A DNA stretch of 64,000 nt from Microbacterium sp. SORGH_AS_0969 (GTDB lineage: Bacteria; Actinomycetota; Actinomycetes; Actinomycetales; Microbacteriaceae): NCBI RefSeq assembly GCF_030818255.1, contig NZ_JAUTAG010000001.1, positions 124,001 to 188,000 on the forward strand, written 5' to 3'. Both the position numbers and the translations under genes were made by a program. The notes below the pieces were generated by a model. It did no database searches. It saw nothing but the letters and a program-made list of their open reading frames with translations, and was not told the DNA's origin. Within the stretch, counting starts at the first letter, position 1; each line of letters starts with the position of its first letter. Below, piece after piece: positions 1-8,439 of this stretch.

Positions 1-68
1 CCTTGCGCAACCGCTTCGAGATCGAGGCGGGGCTGGCCGAGGGCAACTACCTGCCGCGCGGCAGCTGA
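1..68 (+). CDS. C-terminal end of an unidentified protein (5' truncated)
   Basis: Only the last 21 codons of an open frame are inside the window, ending at TGA 66-68. The visible tail contains NRFEIEAGL and NYLPRGS and is too short to assign to a family. It runs towards the minus-strand SIP gene, so the region that follows is a convergent intergenic space. The frame was chosen because it is open to the window edge and ends just before GC-rich, non-coding-looking sequence. A chance open frame cannot be excluded. Confidence 0.5.
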   Translation, partial: LRNRFEIEAGLAEGNYLPRGS

Positions 69-163
69 GCGGCGCGGTCTCGCGGCGGCGCGGTGTCGGT
101 GCCGCCTCGTTCCCCGCCGCCCCGGCGCTCCGCGCGCCGGCGCACGGCACCGCCGCCGAACGC

Positions 164-230
164 GCATAAACGCCATCCGCTCACAGAAACACGAGCACAG
201 CGCGTTTATGCGCGCGGATCGCGTTTATGC
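164..230. repeat. CATAAACGC nested palindromic repeat, copy 1
   Basis: This is a 67-bp element bounded by GCATAAACGC and GCGTTTATGC. The outer arms CATAAACGCCATCCGC and GCGGATCGCGTTTATG pair over 16 positions with one mismatch. Inside lie a degenerate forward arm (AGAAACACG) and another inverted GCGTTTATG, so two alternative or nested hairpins can form. Copy 2 at 317-383 is almost identical. Two 65-bp relatives lie at 53581-53645 and 53763-53827. Confidence 0.9.
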
Positions 231-316
231 CGTACCGAAAGCGCGCACGCGCCGGCGCTCCGGGGCCCAGCGCTCCGCGGGCCCGCGCACGCCGTGCGAC
301 GCGACGCCGTGCACGC

Positions 317-383
317 GCATAAACGCCATCCACTCACAGAAACACGAGCACAGCGCGTTTATGCGCGCGGATCGCGTTTATGC
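317..383. repeat. CATAAACGC nested palindromic repeat, copy 2
   Basis: This 67-bp element matches copy 1 at nearly every position; the clearest difference is CATCCAC against CATCCGC in the left arm. The start-to-start distance from copy 1 is 153 bp. Both copies lie in the same orientation between convergent genes. Confidence 0.9.
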
Positions 384-432
384 AGCCCCGAACGGGCGCA
401 CACGCACCAGTCGCGCGTTGGCGAGACGATCC

Positions 433-897
433 TCAGCGCGCGGTCGCGAGACCGAAGCGCTCGGGCGTGTGGATCGACTGCGCATCGACGCCGTGGCGGG
501 CGACGAGCTCGTCCACGATCTCGGCCGTGCCGAGGTATCCGCCCAGCAGGAAGATGCGGGTGTCGTCGTCGTCGCAGCACAGCATCTCGCCGGCCCAGCC
601 CGAGACCGCGCGGACGAGCGCCTCGCCCGCGGCGCAGCAGCGGCCGGTCCCCGGCGCGCCACCGCGGCGGGAACGATCGAGCCAGGTCAGGGTCATGCGC
701 GCGGGAGCCGCGATCCGGCCGATCCACGACGCGTCGGGGACCTCGACGAACACGCGCCCCGTCGAGCAGATCGGCAGCGTCGCCAGCAGGGCCTCGAGCT
801 CGGCGAGAGAGGTCTCGTCGGCGGTCACGAGGTGCTGCACACGGGTGTGCCGCGACGCACGGCAGGCGGCGTCGTTGTGCTCGGAAGAAAGGGACAT
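433..897 (-). CDS. SIP-domain protein (siderophore-interacting protein, Rossmann part only)
   Basis: The 154-residue product matches the C-terminal NAD(P)H-binding domain of siderophore-interacting proteins (SIP/ViuB family). These proteins help reduce ferric siderophores in the cytoplasm. Seen here are the domain's opening (HTRVQHLVTADETSL), the strand GRVFVEVPD, and the late GEMLCCDDDDTRIFLLGGYL. The FAD-binding half of full-length SIPs (about 270 residues) is absent, so it may be a stand-alone regulator or partner. The ATG is nine bases after a TATAGT -10 hexamer with no Shine-Dalgarno, which suggests an almost leaderless mRNA. An iron box sits directly upstream, consistent with an iron-starvation role. 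Confidence 0.8.
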   Translation of the reverse strand: MSLSSEHNDAACRASRHTRVQHLVTADETSLAELEALLATLPICSTGRVFVEVPDASWIGRIAAPARMTLTWLDRSRRGGAPGTGRCCAAGEALVRAVSGWAGEMLCCDDDDTRIFLLGGYLGTAEIVDELVARHGVDAQSIHTPERFGLATAR

Positions 898-906
898 GAT
901 GCCCCC

Positions 907-939
907 ACTATACCCGCGAAGAAGGGTTGCCTAACCTGA
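907..939 (-). promoter_or_regulatory. Promoter with DtxR/IdeR-type iron box for the SIP gene
   Basis: On the minus strand a TATAGT -10 lies at 907-912. An iron-box-like 19-mer lies at 921-939 and reads TCAGGTTAGGCAACCCTTC. It matches the DtxR/IdeR consensus TTAGGTTAGGCTAACCTAA at 14 of 19 positions, with an intact left half. The box covers the expected -35 area, so metal-loaded repressor would block transcription. Binding is inferred from the match only. Confidence 0.65.
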
Positions 940-973
940 GTTCCCGCTTTGTATCGCGACGTCGAGCAATCGC

Positions 974-1684
974 TCAGTCGATCAGCACGTCGTGCAGGCG
1001 GCGCACCTCGTCGTCGCTCATCCCGTGGGCCCGGAGGTATCCGGCGGGTGAGCCGTACGCGCGATCGAGACGGTCCAGCAGAGCACGCATCGCGGGGGCC
1101 GGTGACCGGGTCGCCAAGGCCTCGGCGTTGACGTTCTCGGGATGGAACGCCCGGATCGCCCGCAGCACGGCAGCGTTGCGCTCGGGCGGCAGGAGGGCCT
1201 CGGTACGCGCGTAATCGGCGACCACGGCCTCGCGGTCGACGCCCGCAGCCGCGAGCGCGATCGCGACCGTCACCCCGGTGCGATCCTTGCCCACCGTGCA
1301 GTGCACGAGTACGGGCTGGGCCTTCAGGATGCCGCGCACCGCCGACACGATCCGTTCGGCGGACTCCTCGACGAGCTCCGCGTAGAGCTCGTCGAGCGTC
1401 ACGTCACGGGCGAAGAACGAGTCGACGGAGCCGAGGAACAGCGGCTCGTGCTGCACTTCGACCGGAAGGTCGTCGAAGCGGCTCGGCGCGTGGGCGAGCT
1501 CGGTCTCATCGCGCAGGTCGATGACGCGGCGGATGCCCAGCGCGCGCAGCGTGTCGATGCCGTCGTCGTCGACCGCGACGAGATTGCCGGAGCGGAAGAG
1601 GACCCCGGCTCGCGTCCGGCGGTCACCCGCGGGCAGCCCGCCGACGTCGCGGAAGTTCGCCGCCCCCGAGACCAGCGACGTCAC
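974..1684 (-). CDS. Tyrosine/dual-specificity phosphatase, MptpB-like
   Basis: The 236-residue protein belongs to the Y_phosphatase3/MptpB family. The active-site loop HCTVGKDRTG is complete, with Cys129 and Arg135 in the CX5R arrangement. The N-terminal NFRDVGGLP and the FRSGNL segment are also typical of the family. Members dephosphorylate phosphotyrosine, phosphoserine/threonine or phosphoinositides; the substrate here is unknown. The GTG start (1682-1684) overlaps the stop of the upstream AhpD-like gene as GTGA, so the two are probably translationally coupled. A longer reading with an ATG at 1780 lies wholly within the upstream gene and was rejected. Confidence 0.85.
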   Translation of the reverse strand: MTSLVSGAANFRDVGGLPAGDRRTRAGVLFRSGNLVAVDDDGIDTLRALGIRRVIDLRDETELAHAPSRFDDLPVEVQHEPLFLGSVDSFFARDVTLDELYAELVEESAERIVSAVRGILKAQPVLVHCTVGKDRTGVTVAIALAAAGVDREAVVADYARTEALLPPERNAAVLRAIRAFHPENVNAEALATRSPAPAMRALLDRLDRAYGSPAGYLRAHGMSDDEVRRLHDVLID

Positions 1685-2169
1685 GCGTTCTCCCCGTGGT
1701 CGTGAGCAGCCCGTGGCGGGACGGGGTATCGTCCGGCGATCGCCACGCGGTTGAAGGCGTTGATCGCGATAAGGATCCAACTGAGCGCGACGTACTCTTC
1801 TTCACTCAGGATGCCGCCGGCCCGGTCGTAGACGTCGTCGGGGATGCCGTCCTCGTGGATGAAGGTGAACGACTCGGTGAGCTCGAGGGCCGCCCGCTCA
1901 CGCTCGTCGAACACGCCGGACTCCCGCCAGCTGGCGATCTGCGCGATCACATCGGCGTCGAGGCCGGCCTTCACCGCCGCGTCGACGTGCAGACGCACGC
2001 AGTAAGCGCAGCCGTTGAGCTGGGAGGCGTGGATCTGCACGATCTCGCGCACACGCGCGTCGACACCGGCTTCGGCGGCGAGCCGCCCGACGGTGCTCGA
2101 GAACGATCGCAGTGCGGCGTACGCCTCGGGGGCCTTCTTCGACAGATGAACGCGCTTCTCCTCACCCAT
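1681..2169 (-). CDS. Carboxymuconolactone decarboxylase family protein (AhpD-like)
   Basis: The 162-residue all-helical protein carries the AhpD-type redox site CAYCVRLH (Cys54, Cys57, His61), preceded by REIVQIHASQLNG. Members are thiol-based peroxidase partners or gamma-carboxymuconolactone decarboxylases. The CXXC favours the redox role, as in other stand-alone actinobacterial copies. Transcription probably starts at the ATG itself: a TAGGCT -10 (2176-2181) lies six bases before it and no Shine-Dalgarno is visible. The downstream phosphatase is coupled by a GTGA overlap. The physiological reductant and substrate cannot be told from sequence. Confidence 0.85.
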   Translation of the reverse strand: MGEEKRVHLSKKAPEAYAALRSFSSTVGRLAAEAGVDARVREIVQIHASQLNGCAYCVRLHVDAAVKAGLDADVIAQIASWRESGVFDERERAALELTESFTFIHEDGIPDDVYDRAGGILSEEEYVALSWILIAINAFNRVAIAGRYPVPPRAAHDHGENA

Positions 2170-2258
2170 GGCGACAGCCTACGGCGAGCGCGCGACGCGG
2201 GCGCGGAAAGGGACGGCGCAGTGGCGGCGCGCGGGCACGGAATGGGAGGGTGGATGCC

Positions 2259-3176
2259 ATGCCCGAGGTCGACGAGTTCTCGTTCCTTCCCGCCCAGGCC
2301 GCCGAGGCCGGCCGCCCGACACCGACCGTCGAGCGCGTGCAGCTGACGCTCGACGACGGGCGCGTCCTGAGCGGTCTGCGGTGGGGCGACGCTCCCCCCG
2401 CGGTGACGCTCCTCCACGGCGCGGGCCTGAACGCCCACACCTGGGACACGACGCTGCTGCACCTCGGGCTCCCCGCGCTCGCGCTCGACCTCCCGGGGCA
2501 CGGCGACTCGTCGTGGCGCGACGACGCCGCCTACGTCGCCCGCGTCCTCGCCCCCGACGTGGTGACAGCTATCGAGACATGGGCGGAGGGACCGCAGACG
2601 CTGATCGGCCACTCGCTCGGCGGTCTCACGGGTGCCGCGGTCGCGGCATCCCGTCCCGATCTCGTCTCACGACTCCTCGTCGTCGACATCACGCCGGGCA
2701 TCGACCCGAGCGGCGGTCCCGCGCAGTTGCGGGCGTTCTTCGCCGGCCCCACCGACTGGGCGTCGCGCGACGAGCTGGTGGAGCGCGCGCTGTCGTTCGG
2801 TCTCGGCGGATCGCGCGCCGCCGCGGAACGCGGGGTGTTCCACAACTCCCGCGTGCGCCCCGACGGTCGGGTGGAGTGGAAGCACCACTTCGCGCACCTC
2901 GCCGCCGCCGCGGTGAACGCCGGGGCGGATCCCTCGACCCCGGATGCCGTGCGCGCGGTGCTCGCGACGACGGGCTGGGACGATGTGGCCCAGGTCACCT
3001 CCCCGATCACCCTGATCCGCGGCGAGCGCGGCTTCGTGACCGCCGACGACGCCGACGACCTCGTGCGGCGGGTGCCGACGGCCGACGTCCGCGTCCTCTC
3101 GACCGGGCACAACGCCCAGGAGGAGGACCCCGCCGGTCTCGCCGCCCTGATCCGCGAGGTCGCGTCCGCGCACTGA
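2259..3176 (+). CDS. Alpha/beta hydrolase
   Basis: The 305-residue protein has the alpha/beta hydrolase fold. The oxyanion region is LLHGAGLNAHTW, the nucleophile elbow GHSLGG (Ser119), the strand ALDLPGHGDSSW, and a late STGHN supplies the probable catalytic His. It is cytoplasmic, with no signal peptide. The substrate is unknown; fold relatives include esterases, haloperoxidases and ring-cleavage hydrolases. The ATG at 2259 was chosen because GGGAGGG lies eight bases upstream and the preceding in-frame codons read as non-coding. GGATGCC directly precedes the ATG, as at the SDR gene ending at 15311 and metX. Confidence 0.8.
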   Translation: MPEVDEFSFLPAQAAEAGRPTPTVERVQLTLDDGRVLSGLRWGDAPPAVTLLHGAGLNAHTWDTTLLHLGLPALALDLPGHGDSSWRDDAAYVARVLAPDVVTAIETWAEGPQTLIGHSLGGLTGAAVAASRPDLVSRLLVVDITPGIDPSGGPAQLRAFFAGPTDWASRDELVERALSFGLGGSRAAAERGVFHNSRVRPDGRVEWKHHFAHLAAAAVNAGADPSTPDAVRAVLATTGWDDVAQVTSPITLIRGERGFVTADDADDLVRRVPTADVRVLSTGHNAQEEDPAGLAALIREVASAH

Positions 3177-3183
3177 CGCCCTG

Positions 3184-3251
3184 CGCGCGGCGTCATCCTG
3201 CGTCGCGCGGCGTCATCAACGGCGTGCGGGGAATACGGGTGAAAGTAGGCT
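3184..3251 (+). promoter_or_regulatory. Putative control region of the peptide ABC operon
   Basis: A 14-bp direct repeat CGCGCGGCGTCATC occurs at 3184-3197 and 3204-3217, exactly two helical turns apart, which fits a pair of operator half-sites. Downstream a TAGGCT hexamer (3246-3251) could be a -10. A GGAAT with GTT 17 bases later also resembles a SigH-type promoter but is one base short of the usual spacing. Both readings are tentative. Confidence 0.35.
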
Positions 3252-3316
3252 GTTTGCACCCCTGCACGGCATCCACAGCACTCGGATGCCTTCGGCCTGC
3301 GAAAGGACATCCCGCA

Positions 3317-4828
3317 ATGCTGCGCCGCACTGCCCTCGCCACGAGCGCGCTCCTGATCTCAGCCCTGCTGCTCACCTCGTGCACGGGCTCGAACACCGCG
3401 CCCGGCCCGACCGGCGAGGCCGACCCGAACGCCACTCTCACGGTGCGCCTGTCGCTCGAGCCGTCGAACCTCGACATCCGCCACACCAGCGGAGCCGCCC
3501 TCGAGCAAGCCCTCGTCGACAACGTCTACCAGGGCCTCGTGACCCGCAACGGCGACGAGAACAACGCGATCGTGCCCGCGCTGGCCACCGAGTGGAACGT
3601 CTCGCCCGACGGTCTGACGTACACGTTCACGCTCCGTCAGGGCGTCACGTTCCACGACGGCAGCGCGCTCACCGCCGACGACGTCGTCACCTCGCTGCAG
3701 ACCGCGAAAGACGACGCGACGGTGCAGAGCAGCGCCGACCTCGCGAATGTGGCATCCCTCTCCTCCCCCGACGCGTCCACCGTCGTCGTCACGCTCGCGA
3801 AGCCCAACATCGACTTCCTGTTCGCGCTGACGGGTCGCGCGGGCCTGATCTTCAAGAACGGCGACACGACGAGCCTCCAAACCGCCGAGAACGGCACGGG
3901 TCCCTTCCGCGTCGCGTCGTGGAACACGGGACAGAGCCTCACGCTCGCCCGGTACGACGGCTACTGGGGCGACAAGGCGGGAGTCGCCGAAGTCGTGCTC
4001 GACTACATCCCCGACCAGAGCGCGGCCACCAATGCGGCGGTCAGCGGCGACGTCGATGTCGCGCTCGAGATCGACCCCGACCTGCAGGGCCAGATCGAGG
4101 GGACCGGCAACTTCACGATCGAGTCCGGGCTCACCACCGACAAGGGCACCCTCGCGTTCAACAACCAGCGCGCCCCCCTGAACGACCAGCGCGTGCGCGA
4201 GGCCCTGCGTCTCGCGGTCGACCACAACGCGCTCGTCGAAACGCTGGTCACGGCGCAGCCGCTGAACGGTCCGATCCCCCCGCTCGACCCCGGCTACGAA
4301 GACCTCACGGGCAGCGTGTCGTACAACCCCGATCGTGCGCGCGAGCTGCTCGCCGAGGCGGGGGCCGACAACCTCACGCTCACGCTGAAGATCCCGAACG
4401 TCTACCCGAGCACGCTCGCCACCTTCCTCGTGTCGTCGTACGCCGATGTGGGAGTCACGCTCAAGGTCGACTCCGTCGACTTCTCCACGTGGCTGACCGA
4501 CGTGTACACCAACCACGACTACGACCTGAGCTTCGTGCGCCACGTCGAGGCCCGGGACTTCGGCAACTGGGCCGACCCGACCTACTACTTCGGCTTCGAC
4601 AACGCCGAGGTCCAGCGACTGTACGCGGAGGCCCTGGCGAGCACCGACGACCAGCAGTCGTCCGACCTCCTCGCCGAAGCCGCGCAGATCGTCGATGATC
4701 AGGATGCCGCCGACTGGCTGTTCCTCTCGGCCCCGCGCACCGCGGTCGCCACGAACGTGTCGAACTTCCCGAAGAACTCGCTGAACGTGCGCCTGCCGCT
4801 GGCGGGCGTGACCGTCTCGTCGGAGTGA
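3317..4828 (+). CDS. Oligopeptide/nickel-type ABC transporter substrate-binding lipoprotein
   Basis: The 503-residue lipoprotein of the SBP_bac_5 family captures its ligand outside the membrane for the transporter encoded next. It begins with a lipoprotein signal peptide ending LLTSC (lipidated Cys22). Family landmarks are LEPSNLDIRHTSGAAL, ATEWNVSPDGLTYTFTLRQG with VTFHDGSALTADDV, and FNNQRAPLNDQRVREALRLA. Ligands in this family are di- or oligopeptides, nickel or glycosides; sequence alone does not decide. GAAAGGA lies ten bases before the ATG. The stop overlaps the first permease start as GTGA. Confidence 0.88.
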   Translation: MLRRTALATSALLISALLLTSCTGSNTAPGPTGEADPNATLTVRLSLEPSNLDIRHTSGAALEQALVDNVYQGLVTRNGDENNAIVPALATEWNVSPDGLTYTFTLRQGVTFHDGSALTADDVVTSLQTAKDDATVQSSADLANVASLSSPDASTVVVTLAKPNIDFLFALTGRAGLIFKNGDTTSLQTAENGTGPFRVASWNTGQSLTLARYDGYWGDKAGVAEVVLDYIPDQSAATNAAVSGDVDVALEIDPDLQGQIEGTGNFTIESGLTTDKGTLAFNNQRAPLNDQRVREALRLAVDHNALVETLVTAQPLNGPIPPLDPGYEDLTGSVSYNPDRARELLAEAGADNLTLTLKIPNVYPSTLATFLVSSYADVGVTLKVDSVDFSTWLTDVYTNHDYDLSFVRHVEARDFGNWADPTYYFGFDNAEVQRLYAEALASTDDQQSSDLLAEAAQIVDDQDAADWLFLSAPRTAVATNVSNFPKNSLNVRLPLAGVTVSSE

Positions 4829-5776
4829 TCCGCTACGCGCTGACACGGCTGGGCCTGCTCGTGCTGGGCCTGGCCGTGGCCAGCGCGCTGATCTTCCTCT
4901 CGCTCCGGGTGCTCCCGGGCGACGTCGCCCAGCTGGTCGGGGGCACGCAGGCGAGCCCCGAGCAGGTCGCCGCGTTGCGCGAGAGGCTCGGGCTGAACGT
5001 CCCGCTGTGGCAGCAGTACCTCGACTGGATCGGCGGACTCTTCCGCGGCGACCTCGGCAGCTCGCTTCTCACGGGTACGCCGGTGATGAGCGAGCTGCTC
5101 AGCAAGGCGCAGGTGACCGTGCCCCTCGCGGCGATGTCGCTCACGGTGGCCCTCGTCGTCGGCATCCCCCTCGGAGTGATGTCGGCCCTGGGCCGTCGGA
5201 GCGCGGGCGGGACCGCGATCAGCGTCGGGGCGCAGGCTCTCGCAGCCGTCCCCGTCGTGTGGGCGGGGATGATGCTCGTCGTCGTGTTCGCCGTGTGGCT
5301 GGGGTGGCTCCCACCGCAGGGCTTCCCCCGTGCCGGCTGGAACGATCCGGCTGCGGCGTTCCGGGCGCTCGTGCTGCCGGCGGTGACGATCGGCGTGGTC
5401 GAGGGGGCGATGCTCCTCCGCTTCGTGCGGAGCGCGACCCTGCAGGCGCTCGGCCAGGACTACGTGCGCACGGCGGCCGCGAAGGGCCTCACCCGGACGG
5501 CGGGCACTGCTGCGCCACGGCCTGCCCAACGTGGGCCTGTCGATCATCACGGTGCTGGGGCTCCAGATCGCGGGGATCATCGTGGGCGCTGTCGTCATCG
5601 AGCAGCTGTTCACCCTCCCCGGCGTGGGGCGCATGCTGGTCGCCGACGTGGCGGCGCGCGACCTCCCCAAGGTGCAGGGAGAGCTGCTCGCCCTGACCGG
5701 TTTCGTGCTCATCGTCGGCTTCGTCGTCGATCTCGTCCACCGGCTGATCGACCCCCGGCAGAGGGAGGCCTCGTGA
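4825..5776 (+). pseudogene. ABC transporter permease (DppB/OppB type), frameshifted
   Basis: The N-terminal part reads normally from the GTG at 4825 (IRYALTRLGLLVLGLAVA, then FRGDLGSSLLTGTPV) up to YVRTAAAKGLTRT. The frame then becomes nonsense, while the expected continuation RALLRHGLPNVGLSIITVLG appears one frame over and runs to TGA 5774-5776. Removing one G near 5500 restores a full permease of about 316 residues with the EAA-like loop and the LFTLPGVGRMLV segment. The uncorrected frame runs on in phase into the second permease as a false 605-residue fusion. Either a sequencing/assembly error or a true inactivating mutation is possible. The other four operon genes look intact, which slightly favours an error. 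Confidence 0.85.
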
Positions 5777-6642
5777 GCACCCTCAGACGTCTCTGGGCCC
5801 TCGGCACCGGGCGGTTCGGCATCCTGATCGTCGTTCTGCTGGTCGTGGTCGCCCTCGTCTCGTTCGTGTGGACGCCGTTCGACCCCGCCGCGGTCGATGC
5901 CCGCGCGCGCTGGACCGACCCGTCCTGGCCGCACGTACTCGGCACCGACAACAACGGCCGCGACATCGCGAGCCTCCTCATGGCCGGCACGCGCACGACG
6001 ATCGCGGTCGCGGTGGGCGCCGGGGTCGTCGCCTCGGTGCTCGGCATCGCCCTCGCCGCTCTCGGCTCGCTCACCGCCCGGTGGATCCGCGAAAGCGTCG
6101 CGGTGCTCGTCGACATCCTCGTCGCCTTCCCCGTGCTGATCATCGCGATGATGATCTCGGCCGTGTGGGGCGGCTCGCTCGCCGTGGTGATCTGGGCCGT
6201 CGGGATCGGCTTCGGCGTGAACATCGCGCGCGTCACCCGACCGGAGCTGCGCCGGGTGCTGCAGAGCGACTTCGTCCTGGCGGGGCGCGCGAGCGGGCTC
6301 ACGACGTGGCAGAACCTCACGCGGCACCTGCTCCCGAACGTCGCGCCCGTCTTCATCGTGCAGTTGTCGTGGGGCATGGCCGTCGCCGTCCTCGCGGAGG
6401 CGGGCCTGTCGTACCTCGGCTTCGGCGCCCCGATCACCCAGCCGTCGTGGGGGGTGCTTCTCAACGACCTGCAGGCCTACATCGCCGTGCACCCGCTGAC
6501 GGTGGTGTGGCCGGGGCTCGCGATCACCCTCACCGTGCTCGGACTCAATCTGCTCGGAGACGCTCTCCGCGAGGCCGCCGATCCGACGCTCGCCGAGCGC
6601 ACGTCCGCCGCTCGCACCCATGTGCCGGGGGTGGTCGCGTGA
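5773..6642 (+). CDS. ABC transporter permease (DppC/OppC type)
   Basis: The 289-residue inner-membrane protein starts at a GTG that overlaps the preceding stop as GTGA. It has a short cytoplasmic N-terminus, a first membrane segment (FGILIVVLLVVVALVSFV), the DppC-typical HVLGTDNNGRDIASLLMAG, and the EAA loop LAGRASGLTTWQNLTRHLLP. The last part, GLSYLGFGAPITQPSWG, is also characteristic of the family. It pairs with the DppB-type permease to form the pore. About six membrane segments are expected. Confidence 0.9.
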   Translation: MSTLRRLWALGTGRFGILIVVLLVVVALVSFVWTPFDPAAVDARARWTDPSWPHVLGTDNNGRDIASLLMAGTRTTIAVAVGAGVVASVLGIALAALGSLTARWIRESVAVLVDILVAFPVLIIAMMISAVWGGSLAVVIWAVGIGFGVNIARVTRPELRRVLQSDFVLAGRASGLTTWQNLTRHLLPNVAPVFIVQLSWGMAVAVLAEAGLSYLGFGAPITQPSWGVLLNDLQAYIAVHPLTVVWPGLAITLTVLGLNLLGDALREAADPTLAERTSAARTHVPGVVA

Positions 6643-7499
6643 GTCTCCGGGTGACCGACCTGCGCGTCGAGATCGACGGTCGCGCCGTCGTCGACGGGAT
6701 CTCGTTCGAGGTGCCCGACGGTGCCCGCGTCGGCCTCATCGGAGAGTCCGGTTCGGGCAAGTCGCTGACGGCCCTCGCGATCCTCGGGCTGCTCCCCGAC
6801 GGCGCTCGCGCCACCGGTAGCGTCCGCTGGAACGACCTCGAGATCCTCGGCCTTCCGGATCGCGACCTCGCCACCCTGCGGGGCGACGACATCGGCATGG
6901 TCTTCCAGGAACCCCGCACCGCTCTCAACCCCCTCCACACGGTGGGCCGACAGATCGGCGAATCCGTGCGCATCCACGAGAGGGTCTCGCGTCGTGAAGC
7001 GCTCCGACGCGCCGTCATCGAGGCCGAGCGCGTGGCCCTGCCCGACCCCGAGCGCATCGTGTCGCGCTACCCGCACCAGCTCTCGGGCGGTCAGCGTCAG
7101 CGGGTCGCGATCGCGATGGCGCTCGCATGCCGTCCGCGTCTGCTCATCGCCGACGAGCCGACCACCGCTCTCGACGTGACCATCCAGGCCGGTGTCCTCT
7201 CGCTGTTGCGTGAACTGGTCCAGGATGCCGGGATGTCGCTCGTCTTCATCACCCACGACCTCGCGGTCCTCGCGCAGGTCGCGACCCACGCGGTCGTCCT
7301 CGAGCACGGACGCGTGGTCGAGCGGGGCGAGGTCTCGGAGCTGCTGCGCGCACCGTCGTCCCCGATCACGCAGGCCCTGCTGCGGGATGCGACGGCGACG
7401 CTGTGGCATCCGGAGCATCCTGGTCGGGATGCCGGGACCCCGGACGATCCGCCCACGTTCGCGCACGGCGAAGGTTTCGCGGACGAGGAGGCGCCGTGA
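6639..7499 (+). CDS. ABC transporter ATP-binding protein (DppD/OppD type)
   Basis: The 286-residue ATPase powers peptide-type import. Walker A is GESGSGKS (Lys41), the Q-loop region is [17 protein letters not shown], the signature is [15 protein letters not shown], Walker B is [12 protein letters not shown], and the switch histidine is in FITHDLAV. The GTG start overlaps the permease stop as GTGA. The C-terminus is shorter than in OppD proteins that carry the oligopeptide C-terminal extension (oligo_HPY). Confidence 0.9.
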   Translation: MSLRVTDLRVEIDGRAVVDGISFEVPDGARVGLIGESGSGKSLTALAILGLLPDGARATGSVRWNDLEILGLPDRDLATLRGDDIGMVFQEPRTALNPLHTVGRQIGESVRIHERVSRREALRRAVIEAERVALPDPERIVSRYPHQLSGGQRQRVAIAMALACRPRLLIADEPTTALDVTIQAGVLSLLRELVQDAGMSLVFITHDLAVLAQVATHAVVLEHGRVVERGEVSELLRAPSSPITQALLRDATATLWHPEHPGRDAGTPDDPPTFAHGEGFADEEAP

Positions 7500-8284
7500 G
7501 CGAGACGCTGATCCACGCGCGCGGCCTGTCGCGGAGCTACCCCGCACCCCGCCGCGGCTTCGGCCGGCCCGAACGCACGGTCGGTCTCGACGACGTCGAC
7601 CTGACGGTCCGCGCGGGCTCCGCCGTGGGTGTCATCGGCGAATCGGGATCGGGCAAATCGACGCTCGTCCGCCTGCTGCTGGGTCTCGACGTGCCGACGA
7701 CCGGCACCGTCGAGGTCGACGGTCGGGCCGTCGACGCGCGCGGGTCGGCCCGGTCGCTGCACTGGCTGCGGCGGGCGACGGGCATCGTCTTCCAGGACCC
7801 GTACGCCTCGCTCGACCCCCGCATGAGCGTCGGCCGGATCGTCGGCGAGCCGCTCTGGGCGCTCGGCATCGAGGGCGACCGGCGCGCGCGCGTGCGCGAG
7901 GTGCTCGAGCAGGTCGGGCTCGATGCCGACATCGCCGCGCGCTTCCCGCACGAGTTCTCGGGAGGCCAGCGCCAGAGGATCGCCCTCGCGCGCGCGATCG
8001 TGCACCGCCCGCGCATCCTCGTCGGCGATGAGCCGCTGTCGGCGCTCGACGTGACCGTGCGCGCGCAGATCCTGCGGCTGCTCGCCCGCCTGCGCGCGGA
8101 AGAAGACCTGACGCTCCTGCTCGTCTCGCACGACATCGGTGTGGTGCAGAACGTGTGCGACCAGGTCGTCGTCATGAAGGACGGCCGCGTCGTCGAGCAG
8201 GGACCGACCGAGAAGGTGCTGTTGCAGCCCCAGGCCGCGTACACGCGGCAACTGTTGGCATCCGTTCCGACGCTTCCGCGCTGA
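7496..8284 (+). CDS. ABC transporter ATP-binding protein (DppF/OppF type)
   Basis: The 262-residue second ATPase of the importer has Walker [11 protein letters not shown]-loop [17 protein letters not shown], signature [15 protein letters not shown], Walker [13 protein letters not shown] and H-loop LVSHDIGVV. Peptide-family importers use a DppD/DppF heterodimer, so the pair is complete. It is the last gene of the overlapping operon. The 204 bases after its stop show only a weak, imperfect hairpin, so no clear terminator is assigned. Confidence 0.9.
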   Translation: MSETLIHARGLSRSYPAPRRGFGRPERTVGLDDVDLTVRAGSAVGVIGESGSGKSTLVRLLLGLDVPTTGTVEVDGRAVDARGSARSLHWLRRATGIVFQDPYASLDPRMSVGRIVGEPLWALGIEGDRRARVREVLEQVGLDADIAARFPHEFSGGQRQRIALARAIVHRPRILVGDEPLSALDVTVRAQILRLLARLRAEEDLTLLLVSHDIGVVQNVCDQVVVMKDGRVVEQGPTEKVLLQPQAAYTRQLLASVPTLPR

Positions 8285-8439
8285 GCGCACGGATCACTTT
8301 GGCGCCACGCGCGAGGTCGGGCACCTGGGCGTGCCGGCGACCGAGGCACGAGAACCGCGAGAGCCGACCCGTCCTCGTCTCGTCCCGTGCTCGGGGCGAC
8401 GGATGCCGCGCCCCGGCGCCCGCGGACTCTTCGCGCAAC

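Larger units (their letters stand above)
69..432. other. Convergent intergenic region carrying two CATAAACGC repeats
   Basis: No convincing gene is present between the partial plus-strand gene and the SIP gene. The first 90 bases are a very GC-rich block with short inverted repeats. The rest holds two 67-bp palindromic repeats and an 86-bp separator. Open frames crossing it read as Arg/Pro-rich sequence typical of non-coding GC-rich DNA. A block containing GCCGCCTCGTTCCCC (101-115) resembles one near the repeats at 53.5 kb. Confidence 0.7.

Noticed and set aside
164-383. CRISPR array from the CATAAACGC repeats
   Set aside because: Only two copies per site, a separator of 86 bp (about 117 bp at the other locus), palindromic units of 65-67 bp and no cas genes.
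4825-6642. A single 605-residue permease fusion protein
   Set aside because: The middle section is Arg/Pro/Gly-rich nonsense. The normal permease C-terminus is present one frame over, and the second permease has its own GTG overlapping the true stop. A one-base shift explains it.
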